In this document: piece after piece, positions 15,280-23,798 of the stretch
Numbering within the stretch: the stretch's first letter is position 1
Layout of the letters: every line of letters begins with the position of its first letter
NCBI RefSeq assembly: GCF_937997535.1
Contig: NZ_CALKTT010000081.1
Span: forward strand, 1-26,385
Length of the DNA stretch: 26,385 nt
From: an uncultured Campylobacter sp.
GTDB lineage: Bacteria > Campylobacterota > Campylobacteria > Campylobacterales > Campylobacteraceae
Direction: 5' to 3'
Position numbers and translations under genes: made by a program
Notes under the pieces: model-generated
Told to the model about the DNA's origin: nothing
Database searches by the model: none
The model's input: only the letters and a program-made list of their open reading frames with translations

Positions 15280-17985
15280 CTAGCGCTTTAATTTATAAAC
15301 TTTCACAGCAGGGCTTAAGATCACAGGCTCGAATAGCTCGGGCCTATATCTTTCAAATACAAAAAGCTGAATGTAGCTTGAGTTTAGCATCGTCTTATCT
15401 AGCAGCAAAAATCGCCCGTAATCGCGCATGAAAATCACGTAAAATTGCGCGCTGCTGTCCATATTGAACTCCTTGACCGAAAGCTTGCCGTTCGCGTCGT
15501 AGCTCGTTTCGTAAAAAGTATTGATTGCGAATTTTCTGCCGCTAAATTCCAAACTAAGCAAATTCGGCGAGATCGAAAAGCCGTTGTCCATATGCACGCC
15601 GCTTTGATCCTGAACAAACCTATCGCTCGTTATAAAAAACAGCTCACTTAGCTGCTTGCCGTCGGTGATGTCGATATTTGAAAACTGCGTGACGACGGGA
15701 AAGATATTCATCATGCGATCGGGCAGGATGTAGTAGATGTCGCGCGTAGGTCTCGGCGGCTTAAAATCGGCCAGTCCCAAGCTTAAGATAAAATCATTTA
15801 CATCAGTCGCGTTGTAATCTTTTAAAATTTGCTTTAACTTGTTTGGAATTTTTTCGCTATATCCACGCTCGGTGTATTCGACATCCAGGCGCGCCATATT
15901 TGCAGAGCTCATCTGATCTTTAAAAAGTGCGAAACTAACGGGGAAATTATCATTGCCTAGGTGTTTGCCGCCGTCGATGAGGGTTTTTACATCACTATAA
16001 TAGCGTATGCCGTAACCGTAATCCCACCACGAAAGCGCGTAATCCTCGCGCTGCGCCTTATCTTTGAGCTCATCTAGCACCCGCACCTCGCTTTGATAAA
16101 AGACCGTATCGACCTTGTACGAGACGATGTGCTGCCACGCTGGATAGATCGCAAGCGCCGTCAAAATCAGTAGTATCGCGCGTCCCGCAATCTTTGGCAG
16201 ATCCAAGCGCTTTACGCAAAAATACAAAATATATCCGAAACTTAGCCCCATAACGCCCACGGCATAGATCGTAAATCTAAGGCCCGCTTTGTTTGCCGCA
16301 AAGCCCAAAAGCAAAAGCGGAATCGAGAGCAAAAATTCCTTATGCCTAAAGCAAAGTACTGCGTATCCGATCGCTGCGATCACGAAAACCGCGACGTGCG
16401 AGCTGATGCGCTCCATAAAGATCTCAGGCGGCACGATGCCTGATTCTTGGATCGTTTGATTGACGTTGAAAAAATGAAATGCCGTATCGGCGTTGTCCGC
16501 AAAGGAACGGAAGATATAAAATTTCGCCTGAAAGATGATCGGGCTAAGACCTCCGTTTGCGACGAAAAAGACTACGGCAAGCGCGCCGATAATCGCTAAA
16601 ATTTTAAAATTTAATAGCTTTCCTCTAAACGCAAAGAGCCAAAATAGCGTAAGCGAGATTAAAATTTTTGCCACCAAAGGCGTGGAGCAAAGCGCAATCA
16701 AAAAGATGATCATCGCTTCGTAATTTATCGCACTTTTTCGCTTAAAAATCAGCGTGTAGGCGAAAAATACGACGAGCATCATGGAATTTAGCGAGAAGCT
16801 GGAGGGATACCACCACATATAAAATATCGTAAACGCGCCCAGCCAAAACAGCGTGCTGCGCGAGCTGCGCGTGCAAATGCGGATGAGCGCCCACAAAATA
16901 CACATCGCAAGCACGATATTTAGCATATCGGTGTCGTAATACCCCGCCATAGTGCGGTTGTAGTAGCTATTCGCCACGCTCGCGACAAGCGCGCCGATGA
17001 AGCCCGCGCGCATGCAGCGAAACTCACTTGAGATAAGCAATATCGGCACTACGATGAGCGAGCTAAACAAAGCCGGCAGATAAACGAAGATCGTCTCGAT
17101 TTTAAAGGGCAAAATTTCAGCCAAAAACGCCGTCACGATCGAAAGCGGTGCACTAAAGTAGCTAAGATCGTTGGGCTGATGAAAGCCGGCGAGGCGGTCG
17201 CGCGCGCCCTCTGCAAAGGCGTAGCCGTCGTTGGTGTTTATCATCAGCTCGCCATCCCAAAAAAAGTAGTTCGCAAAGCCGCTCGCCCAGTGCACCCACC
17301 ACATGCGAAACGCCACGCTAAAGGCAAACGCTAGCAAAATCATCAGCAAAATATGCTTGGAAAACTCATAATTTTTTATGAAGCCAAAAATTCTACGCCT
17401 GGCAGGAAGCGCGCCAGCTGCCTGATTTTTAGAATTTTGGGAATTTTCTGCTGTAAAGCTTTTAGAATTATCAGAATTTATGCCGTTTGTAGAGTTCGCA
17501 GTGCCAGCGGAATTTTTATTTATAGAATTTTTGCTCGTGGAATTCGCAGTACCTTTCAAATTTGAGTTTGTAGAATTTGCGCCTGCGGAATTTTCAGAAT
17601 TTAACGAGGTAGAATTTCGTCCGCTTGATTTTTTAGTCTTTTTGGATTTTTTTTGTGCTCGCATTTTTGCAGAAACAGCGCGCATTTGATCGTCGCTTAA
17701 ATTTTTAACGCCGGCGTGCGCGGAATTTTTGCTCGCAGAATTTTTTGCATCAAGCGCGGAATTCTTATCGCTCTGAGGCGCGGTATCCTCGCTACCCTCA
17801 ATTGCGGCATTTTCGCCGCTAAAATTCTCTCCGCCGCCTGCGGAATACTCTGCGTCAAAATTTCCCTCGCTAGCGAAATTTTCGCTTAAGGCAGCTTTGT
17901 CGGCACCCATTGATTGCGCGCCTTTTTGATCGTCCGATCCTTCGTCGATCTCTCTGACGCTAAAAGCCTTTTTTTCTTCACCCAC
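15280..17985 (-). CDS. pglB: Oligosaccharyltransferase PglB with a long N-terminal extension
   Basis: Transfers the lipid-linked glycan to Asn of periplasmic D/E-x-N-x-S/T sequons. The 901-residue protein is about 190 residues longer than C. jejuni PglB. Homology begins near residue 205. The first span is about 211-228, then NDGYAFAEGARD (252-263), DTD (351-353), TIQE (511-514), WWDYG (653-657) and DGGK (671-674), so the catalytic core looks intact. About a dozen spans precede the periplasmic C-terminal domain. Residues 1-205 are cytoplasmic-looking: acidic (1-70), then a Lys-rich patch (109-119) and Asn/Ser-rich repeats (72-186, about fifteen NS dipeptides). The GTG at 17985 follows the pglJ stop by two bases and has AAGGA upstream. 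An ATG at 17910 is possible, but no start lies close to span 1. Confidence 0.96.
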   Translation of the reverse strand: MGEEKKAFSVREIDEGSDDQKGAQSMGADKAALSENFASEGNFDAEYSAGGGENFSGENAAIEGSEDTAPQSDKNSALDAKNSASKNSAHAGVKNLSDDQMRAVSAKMRAQKKSKKTKKSSGRNSTSLNSENSAGANSTNSNLKGTANSTSKNSINKNSAGTANSTNGINSDNSKSFTAENSQNSKNQAAGALPARRRIFGFIKNYEFSKHILLMILLAFAFSVAFRMWWVHWASGFANYFFWDGELMINTNDGYAFAEGARDRLAGFHQPNDLSYFSAPLSIVTAFLAEILPFKIETIFVYLPALFSSLIVVPILLISSEFRCMRAGFIGALVASVANSYYNRTMAGYYDTDMLNIVLAMCILWALIRICTRSSRSTLFWLGAFTIFYMWWYPSSFSLNSMMLVVFFAYTLIFKRKSAINYEAMIIFLIALCSTPLVAKILISLTLFWLFAFRGKLLNFKILAIIGALAVVFFVANGGLSPIIFQAKFYIFRSFADNADTAFHFFNVNQTIQESGIVPPEIFMERISSHVAVFVIAAIGYAVLCFRHKEFLLSIPLLLLGFAANKAGLRFTIYAVGVMGLSFGYILYFCVKRLDLPKIAGRAILLILTALAIYPAWQHIVSYKVDTVFYQSEVRVLDELKDKAQREDYALSWWDYGYGIRYYSDVKTLIDGGKHLGNDNFPVSFALFKDQMSSANMARLDVEYTERGYSEKIPNKLKQILKDYNATDVNDFILSLGLADFKPPRPTRDIYYILPDRMMNIFPVVTQFSNIDITDGKQLSELFFITSDRFVQDQSGVHMDNGFSISPNLLSLEFSGRKFAINTFYETSYDANGKLSVKEFNMDSSAQFYVIFMRDYGRFLLLDKTMLNSSYIQLFVFERYRPELFEPVILSPAVKVYKLKR
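17416..17772 (-). repeat. Degenerate repeat array encoding an Asn/Ser-rich segment of PglB
   Basis: In-frame low-complexity DNA in which short units such as AGAATTT, GGAATTTT and TAGAATTT (plus strand) recur every 12-24 bases. On the coding strand they read as AAT TCN, that is Asn-Ser, flanked by Ala, Lys, Thr or Glu. The array is interrupted by a Lys-rich stretch. It resembles the arrays in the FrhB-like and GT2 genes. Confidence 0.7.
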
Positions 17986-17987
17986 GC

Positions 17988-19106
17988 CTATTTTCCTTCG
18001 TCGATTTGTTCTATTTTTGCGATCAGCTCGCTTGCTATCCGTTTTTTATCGAAAAACGAGGCTCTAATTTTAGCCTTTTTCTCATAAAATTTTACATAAT
18101 TTTCATCATCCAGCGCTTTTTGCATCGCCGCTTGGGTGCTTTCTAGATCGTTTACGCCCACCAGCACGCCCCATTCGCTCTGCCCCAAAAGCTCGCGCGC
18201 GCCGCTTTGATGATCGCTTGAAATCACGAGCTTGCCGCACGCAAGAGCCTCGATGAGAGCGTTTGAAAAGCCCTCAAAAAGGCTTACAAAAACAAACGCG
18301 TAGCATCTGGCCATATATTTATACGGGTTTGCGTCAAAACCCAAAAGCTTCACGCGGCCGCCTAAGCCCAGCTCCTCTATCAGAGCCTCAAGCTCGGCTC
18401 GCAGCACGCCGTCACCTAAGATCAGCAGGTCTTTGTCGTTATTTTTTAAATTTGCATATGCGCGGATCAAAAGTGCGTGGTTTTTGCCCGCATCGAGCCT
18501 ACCGACGCTTAGGAAAAACGGCTGCTGCTGCGCGATCTGCTCGCTTGCTTTGCGACTGATCTCATCAAGATCAATCGCGTTGTATAGCACGCTCATCTTG
18601 CGCTCATCGATTCCGAAATTATCCGCCAGATCGCGCAAATTTCCAAGCGAGTTCGGAAAGATAAAATCGGCCTTCGGATAGAGCTTGCGCAGCAAAAGCT
18701 TTGAAATTTTAGATTTGAAGTTCGGCTCTTTATACAGCACCGACGGCGTCGAGCATTCGTTAAAAATCATAGTGCCGCGCAGCCCGTAAACTCGCGCCAG
18801 CGCCGCCACGTAACAAGGGCGGTTCATCCAAACGAAGTGGATGTCGATACCTAAGTGCTCGCATAGTTTTTTGTACCTAAGCGCCAAAAACGGAAGTTTT
18901 GCGAGCTTTAGCAGTCCGTTTTCAAAAGGGGCTGATTTTTCGATGAAATGTATCTGCACGCCGCTTGGAATTTCATAAAAAATCCTCTCGTTCATCAGCA
19001 CCAGATGCACTTCGTAGCGTGCCGTAAGCTCGCCTAAGAGGTTGCTTACGACGCGCTCTGCGCCGCCGCCTCCCATCGAATATATAAAAACACTTAATTT
19101 CTTCAT
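17988..19106 (-). CDS. pglJ: Glycosyltransferase PglJ
   Basis: GT4-family cytoplasmic-face transferase; in C. jejuni PglJ adds the third sugar (GalNAc) to the lipid-linked trisaccharide. The 372-residue protein begins with SVFIYSMGGGGAERVV. It has FNECSTPSVLY (about 135-145), YPKADFIFPNS, SVGRLDAGKNHALLIRAYA and LLGFDANPYKYMARC, then the acidic motif LFEGFSNALIEA. These match PglJ more closely than PglH. The ATG at 19106 has AAAGG sites upstream. It is preceded by a 244-bp gap, the largest in the glycosylation block, so transcription may start afresh here. It is followed two bases later by pglB. Confidence 0.9.
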   Translation of the reverse strand: MKKLSVFIYSMGGGGAERVVSNLLGELTARYEVHLVLMNERIFYEIPSGVQIHFIEKSAPFENGLLKLAKLPFLALRYKKLCEHLGIDIHFVWMNRPCYVAALARVYGLRGTMIFNECSTPSVLYKEPNFKSKISKLLLRKLYPKADFIFPNSLGNLRDLADNFGIDERKMSVLYNAIDLDEISRKASEQIAQQQPFFLSVGRLDAGKNHALLIRAYANLKNNDKDLLILGDGVLRAELEALIEELGLGGRVKLLGFDANPYKYMARCYAFVFVSLFEGFSNALIEALACGKLVISSDHQSGARELLGQSEWGVLVGVNDLESTQAAMQKALDDENYVKFYEKKAKIRASFFDKKRIASELIAKIEQIDEGK

Positions 19107-19350
19107 CCCTTTACCTTTTAAATATCGCTGCCGCGCCCTAAATTTAAGCTTTGCTCACGCCTTTTTACGCGAACATACACCGCGCCGTTTAAATTTAGCG
19201 CGTTTTGCACTGCCTAAAGCGGCTAAATTTCATCGCACGATGCGGCTTTATAAATTTAAACGCGCCGTTTTGCTCGGCGCAAGACGCTATCTTAGCACAC
19301 CGAAGTTTAAATTTATCCCTGCGCGCCGCTAGGGCATCGATAAGCGGCTG
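19107..19350. other. Intergenic gap upstream of pglJ with inverted and direct repeats
   Basis: This is the only long gap between the glycan-assembly and pglJ-F parts. It holds a 12-bp inverted repeat, CGTTTAAATTTA (19186-19197) and TAAATTTAAACG (19251-19262). It also holds a direct repeat CGCGCCGTTT (19181-19190, 19261-19270) and a 6-bp hairpin (19325-19330 with 19343-19348) just after the GT4 stop. No convincing gene lies here. A promoter for pglJ onward is likely, but I cannot pick a clear -10. Confidence 0.45.
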
Positions 19351-20394
19351 CTATTTACGCGTAAACCGATAGATCAAGCCCTGCCAGAGCTTAATGATGC
19401 GCTCTTGCGAAAACTCGTCTAAGCTTTCATTTGCATTTTGCACGAGAGCGTCTCGCAGCGCCTCATCACGCATTAAATTTTCAAGCTTGCTCGCAAGCTC
19501 ATTCGCATCGCCGCATTTAAACAAAATGCCGCTAAAGCCGTCCTTTATGAGCTCTTTTGCGCCCGTCGTATCGCTGCTAAGCCGTGCACAGCCGTAAAAC
19601 GCAGACTCGATCAGCACGTTTGAAAGCCCTTCATTAAGCGAGCTTAGCACAAAAATTTTGGCTTCTTTATACAGTTCGCTTACGTCCTGTTTGTGCCCTA
19701 AAAATCGCACTTCAAGCCCAAGCTGTGCTGCCAGCTCGCGCAAGCTTTCGCGCAGCGAGCCGTCGCCTGCGATTAAAATTTCCCACTTCGCAAGCAGGCT
19801 TTTATCGATCCTGCTTAGCGCGTCAAAGTAAATTTCATACCCCTTTACGGGCTCGAGCCTACCGACGCTTAAGATCACGTTTCGCTTGGTGCCCTTGGTA
19901 TCGCAAATCTCGCCGAAAAAGGGGTTGTGCACGACGAAGCAGTTTTTGACAAATCGCGAATAGTACTCAAAGTCCGAGCGCGTAAGCACCGTAAGCGCGT
20001 CCGCTTTTTTGTAGCACAGATCGCGCACGCGGCTAAAAAGCCCGCTTGGCAGATAATCGTGCGCGTTGTGCTCGGTCACGATGAGCGGGATGCCCAGCCC
20101 AAAGCTTGCGATCACGCACGCTACGTTCGTCCAGTCCATAAAGCTGATGATGACGCTCGGTCGCTCGCACTTGAAATACTCGCGCAAAATTCTGTATTTA
20201 TCGAACCTGCCGCCGTTTTTATAAACGTCTAGATGCAAAAATTTTATCTTTTCGCTAAATTTATACCTACCCTCGTCGTTTTCCAAAATCGCGATCGTAA
20301 CGTCGTTTGCGCGCGCAAAATAGTTCGCCAAAACCTGCAGCACGCGCTCGGCGCCGCCGTTTCTAAGAGCTGCGATGACGAATAAAATTTTCAT
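19351..20394 (-). CDS. GT4-family glycosyltransferase, PglH-like (copy 2)
   Basis: Predicted to extend the lipid-linked glycan at the cytoplasmic face. The 347-residue protein begins with ILFVIAALRNGGAERVLQVL, the nucleotide-sugar transferase N-terminus shared with PglH and PglJ. It has IVTEHNAHDYL, SVGRLEPVKGYEIY, IAGDGSLRESL and the acidic motif LNEGLSNVLIES near the C-terminus. Its closest relative in this window is the GT4 at 21656-22735, suggesting duplication and divergence. The ATG overlaps the GT2 stop (ATGA, 20391-20394); the ribosome-binding site is weak, so coupling probably matters. C. jejuni PglH adds several GalNAc residues processively. Whether this copy is processive, or uses another donor, cannot be told. 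Confidence 0.85.
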   Translation of the reverse strand: MKILFVIAALRNGGAERVLQVLANYFARANDVTIAILENDEGRYKFSEKIKFLHLDVYKNGGRFDKYRILREYFKCERPSVIISFMDWTNVACVIASFGLGIPLIVTEHNAHDYLPSGLFSRVRDLCYKKADALTVLTRSDFEYYSRFVKNCFVVHNPFFGEICDTKGTKRNVILSVGRLEPVKGYEIYFDALSRIDKSLLAKWEILIAGDGSLRESLRELAAQLGLEVRFLGHKQDVSELYKEAKIFVLSSLNEGLSNVLIESAFYGCARLSSDTTGAKELIKDGFSGILFKCGDANELASKLENLMRDEALRDALVQNANESLDEFSQERIIKLWQGLIYRFTRK

Positions 20395-21656
20395 TTTAGC
20401 TTCCGATAAATTTTATAAAATAGCCGCAAAAGCGCAGGGCTAGCGTAAAACAAGACCATCATCAGCGTCTGCGTGCGGCTTGCATGCGCTGCAAAAAATC
20501 CAAAATCCAGCCGCTCGCGCACCAAAGCGTGCAGTGAGCGGATCTGCTGCGCAGCTTCTGCGGCGTTTAAAGGCGAGCGGGGATCTGCGGTCTTTCTTTG
20601 CGACGCAGAATTTTGCTTAGAATTTCGCATATAATTTTGCTTGGCGGAATTTTTAACTGCAGAATTTTTACCGCATGCACAAGATAAACTATCAGCTCCA
20701 TGCAAATCCGCTTCGTTTGCTAAGCTGCACGTATTAGCCTCGGAAGGAGAAGTTGCATCTCCATTCAAGCCTGCAGGATCAAAGCTCGATTTGATAATTA
20801 AAAACGCCGTATTCAGCGCGGACTCGCAGCGAGTAAAATTAGCCTCACGCGCCAAGCTTGGATAATTCACAGCGATCGCCTCAGTATAGCGGCGCACCGC
20901 AGCGATGACCGCAAGATGCCTGCGAGCGAATGAGTTTACGGTCGAGCCCGCCCTTACGCGGTAAAAATATAAAATTTCATCCGTGCACGCCGTAATAGAA
21001 GCGTTAAAAATATCAAAAAATATCGCCACATCCTCATAGATCTGCCCCGTAGGAAAGCGCAAAGCAGCGAAAATTTCGCGAGCAAACAGCGCGCGCCAAA
21101 CTGCGGTGCTAAAATACGGATCCTGCGTGCAGCTGCGTCTAAAAAGCTCTTGCGGCGATATTTTATATTCACCTGCGTTGGCATTCGAATTTGCAGCTCC
21201 TCCTAGATCGCTAATCTCTTTAGAATTTTGATTTTCTTTAGAATTTAAAGCCGCCTTGAAATTATTTATTTCGCTCTCGTCGCTAAATGCCGTGTAGCCA
21301 CACATAGCGATTTTAGTGCAAAATTTCTGCGTCAGGCGAAAAAGCGTCTCAATTAAATCAAGGCTTATCAAATCATCGCTGTCTACGAAACTGATAAACT
21401 CCCCGCGAGCGACATCTAAAGCAGCGTTTCGCGCGCTAGCCTGCCCGCCGTTTGGTTTATGCAGCACTCGCACACGAGGATCGCGCGCGGCGTATTCGTC
21501 GCAAATCGCCTCGCTGCCATCATTTGAGCCATCATCTACAAGCAGAATTTCTAAGTTCGTATAGGTCTGCGCCGTAATGCGCTCCACGCAAGCGCGCAGG
21601 AATTCTTTTACATTATAAACGGGGATGATGACCGAGATTAGGGGATTTTCGCTCAT
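20391..21656 (-). CDS. GT2-family glycosyltransferase with low-complexity insertions
   Basis: Predicted to add a branch or terminal sugar to the lipid-linked glycan. The 421-residue protein has the GT-A fold start SVIIPVYNVKEFL (8-20), DD at 41-42 and the metal-binding DSD at 92-94. GGQASARNAALDVARG (70-85) is typical of EpsJ/WcaA-like enzymes. The catalytic-base region is FPTGQIYED (201-209). A C-terminal hydrophobic segment (about 397-414) may anchor it. It carries two in-frame insertions rich in Asn, Ser and Ala (about 137-162 and 293-362). It could hold the position of C. jejuni PglI, but the sequence is a general GT2 and I do not assign that name. The start shares one base with the upstream stop (TAATG) and has GGGAGG. 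Confidence 0.88.
   Translation of the reverse strand: MSENPLISVIIPVYNVKEFLRACVERITAQTYTNLEILLVDDGSNDGSEAICDEYAARDPRVRVLHKPNGGQASARNAALDVARGEFISFVDSDDLISLDLIETLFRLTQKFCTKIAMCGYTAFSDESEINNFKAALNSKENQNSKEISDLGGAANSNANAGEYKISPQELFRRSCTQDPYFSTAVWRALFAREIFAALRFPTGQIYEDVAIFFDIFNASITACTDEILYFYRVRAGSTVNSFARRHLAVIAAVRRYTEAIAVNYPSLAREANFTRCESALNTAFLIIKSSFDPAGLNGDATSPSEANTCSLANEADLHGADSLSCACGKNSAVKNSAKQNYMRNSKQNSASQRKTADPRSPLNAAEAAQQIRSLHALVRERLDFGFFAAHASRTQTLMMVLFYASPALLRLFYKIYRKLK
20571..20780 (-). repeat. Degenerate repeat insertion in the GT2 gene
   Basis: About 70 codons rich in Asn, Ser, Ala and Lys (residues about 293-362). The plus-strand DNA between about 20600 and 20665 shows CAGAATTTTGC, TAGAATTTCGC, TAATTTTGC and GGAATTTTT units. 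These are the same word family as in the pglB and FrhB-like arrays. A shorter related stretch encodes residues 137-162. Confidence 0.6.
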
Positions 21657-22735
21657 TATTCCTCCCTGTGTATCGTAGCGGCTATAAAATCCAACCAGCG
21701 TTGCCCGATCGTTTCAATTTTAAAACTCTCCTCGCGCTTGGAGGCGTTTTGCACGAGCCGCTCGCGCAGCTTTTCGTCACTCATTAGAATTTCAAGCTTT
21801 TTTGCAATACTTGCGCTATCGCCTACAGGGCACAAAAACCCATCTACGCCGTCGCTTATAAGCTCGCTAGGACCTGCGATGCAATCCGTAGAAATTCTAG
21901 CGGTGCCGAAAAATATACTCTCCATCAAAATATTGCAAAAGCCCTCCATCTTGGAGGTTACGACTACGATTTTAGCGCGTTCATATAAGCTTTCGATATC
22001 GCGCACAAAGCCGATGAACTGCACATTTAAGCGCAGCTTCGCAGCTAGGCTCTCAAGGCTCTTTCGCTCCTCTCCGTCGCCTGCGATCACCACCTTCCAC
22101 TCTTTTAAAAGATTGAAATCTATAAGCGCAAGTGCCTTAAGAAGGACATCAAAGCCCTTATAGACATTGAGCCGGCCGGCTGCTAGGACGATATTTTCTT
22201 TAGGCGGGCGAGCCTCTTTAGTATGGCTTATCTCAAACATCGGATTAGGCATAATCACACGATTTTGCACATATGTGTAATGATCCAGATCAAATTTACT
22301 AAGCACGCTAAGACCTGCAGCCCTCGGATAAAAGATCCGCTTTAGCGCGCGCCAGATCGGACTTTTTAAAAAGCGATGATTGGTGTGTTCGGAGATGATG
22401 ATTTTCTGCCCAACTCCAAGATTTGCGATAAGCGTAAGGACATTGGTATTATCTAAAAACGAGATTACTACGTCAAATTTACGACTTTTTAGAAGCCTGT
22501 GCAAGGCTAAAATTTTATCGTAGCGCTTTTTTATATTGCCAAATACTCCTAAATCGCCTACTCCTAAATCCAAGCTAATAAGCTCGATCTTATGATCTAG
22601 CGCGTAAAACGGCTCATCTGCGTCAAATTTTATCACACAGACTTCATTCTCGCGGCAGAAAAAATTTGCCAGCACGCTTAGCACGCGCTCGGCACCGCCC
22701 TTGCCTAAAGCAGAAATCACCATAGCTATTTTCAT
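21656..22735 (-). CDS. GT4-family glycosyltransferase, PglH-like (copy 1)
   Basis: Predicted polymerising or extending transferase for the lipid-linked glycan. The 359-residue protein begins with IAMVISALGKGGAERVLSVL. It has VVISFLDNTNVLTLIANLG, IISEHTNHRFLKSPIWR, AAGRLNVYKG, IAGDGEERKSLE and the acidic motif KMEGFCNILMES. The stretches VIKFDADEPFYAL and the LKSPIWRALKRIFYP region resemble C. jejuni PglH more than copy 2 does, so this is the better PglH candidate. It begins one base after the pyruvyl transferase stop, and its own stop overlaps the GT2 ATG. I leave the symbol blank because two paralogues compete for the name. Confidence 0.86.
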   Translation of the reverse strand: MKIAMVISALGKGGAERVLSVLANFFCRENEVCVIKFDADEPFYALDHKIELISLDLGVGDLGVFGNIKKRYDKILALHRLLKSRKFDVVISFLDNTNVLTLIANLGVGQKIIISEHTNHRFLKSPIWRALKRIFYPRAAGLSVLSKFDLDHYTYVQNRVIMPNPMFEISHTKEARPPKENIVLAAGRLNVYKGFDVLLKALALIDFNLLKEWKVVIAGDGEERKSLESLAAKLRLNVQFIGFVRDIESLYERAKIVVVTSKMEGFCNILMESIFFGTARISTDCIAGPSELISDGVDGFLCPVGDSASIAKKLEILMSDEKLRERLVQNASKREESFKIETIGQRWLDFIAATIHREE

Positions 22736-22736
22736 T

Positions 22737-23798
22737 TTATGAGCCTAAACTTGTTTTTAAAAATTTCATCGAGTCCTCTCTTTTACGGCGCAACGCCTCA
22801 TTTACGCCATCCCAATCGATAGTCGCGTCCAACCGCGCGTCTTTGGGATCTTGCAAAGTTCTATCTTCAAGCCCGAATAAGCCCAAAAGCGAGCTAAAGC
22901 GCGACGCGCCGCGACTAGCGTTAACGAGCACAAAAAACGGCTTATTAAAGATTATGGAAAATACGCAGCCGTGAAATGAATCGGTTAGCACAAACTCCGC
23001 GCCCGCAATAGCGCTTAGCCATGCTTTTATGCCGATGCGGTTGCCGCGGTCGTTTACCTCATCTATCTCTAGGCCGCTTTGCTTCTTTAGTAGCTCCATC
23101 GCCGCTTCTGAGCGAGGCGATGGATCTAGGATATAGGCAAAACCCTTGCGCTTTGGCGCAAGGCTTAAAAATTTATCGTAAATCTCTTTGTTAGCTAAAA
23201 GCGTAGGATCTAGCACCCAGTGCGCATCTACGCCAAAGCATTCGCGCGCAAGCTTTACACCATCGCGCTCGCGCACCGAAATAGCTTTAAATTTAGCCAA
23301 ATTTGCAGCGTGAGCTTTTAAATCTGCGGGATTTTTAAGCCCACAGAGCCTATCTCCGCCGAAGCTTGCAGCATAGGCGATCCGCGTGCAGTTAGGCGGC
23401 AAAAATCCAAGGCTAAAGCAATCTGCAAAATCCGCAAAATAGCTAGGGTGAAAAACCTGATCGCTTCCTAAAATCACCGTTTCAAAGCGTTCTTTCTCGC
23501 ACAGCGCTTTTAAATCCGCGGGCGTGCAAACAGGCGCGGTTAAAGGGATATTTTCTGTCACAAACTCGCTAGTATCGCGCTCGTAAGAGGGATTAAATTT
23601 CGCGCCGCAAAGCTCCTTTTTAAGCGTGCGCGCCACTAAAAATTTAATATACGCGATCGATAGTTTACTTCTTTGCAGGCGCAAGTTTATGAGACGTGGC
23701 TCATGCCCTAGCCCCACTAGCACGCGGCTTAGCGCGTAAGCTTGTAAAATTCCGCCGTAATTATTCACTAGCGGCAGGGTAAAAATCCCGATCTTCAT
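22737..23798 (-). CDS. Polysaccharide pyruvyl transferase family protein
   Basis: Members of this family transfer pyruvate from phosphoenolpyruvate to sugars as a ketal, giving glycans an acidic tip. The 353-residue protein has NNYGGILQAYAL (12-23), ILGSDQVFHP (109-118), AYAASFGGDR (141-150), RERDGV (176-181) and TDSFHG (272-277), the family's conserved blocks in order. There are no membrane spans. It overlaps the upstream FrhB-like gene by four bases (ATGA) and has AGGAAG in front. Pyruvyl transferase and FrhB-like proteins are a recurring pair in capsule and exopolysaccharide loci. Here they sit in the N-glycan operon, so a pyruvylated or otherwise acidic N-glycan is a reasonable inference. 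The acceptor sugar is unknown. Confidence 0.88.
   Translation of the reverse strand: MKIGIFTLPLVNNYGGILQAYALSRVLVGLGHEPRLINLRLQRSKLSIAYIKFLVARTLKKELCGAKFNPSYERDTSEFVTENIPLTAPVCTPADLKALCEKERFETVILGSDQVFHPSYFADFADCFSLGFLPPNCTRIAYAASFGGDRLCGLKNPADLKAHAANLAKFKAISVRERDGVKLARECFGVDAHWVLDPTLLANKEIYDKFLSLAPKRKGFAYILDPSPRSEAAMELLKKQSGLEIDEVNDRGNRIGIKAWLSAIAGAEFVLTDSFHGCVFSIIFNKPFFVLVNASRGASRFSSLLGLFGLEDRTLQDPKDARLDATIDWDGVNEALRRKREDSMKFLKTSLGS

Noticed and set aside
17416..17985. Self-glycosylation acceptor sequons in the PglB extension
   Set aside because: The N-x-S/T triplets I checked lack Asp or Glu at -2, and the segment should be cytoplasmic, away from the PglB active site.
19042..19332. Plus-strand frame across the gap upstream of pglJ
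   Set aside because: Starts inside pglJ on the opposite strand, is basic and low in complexity, and has no ribosome-binding site; the gap is better read as regulatory or junction DNA.
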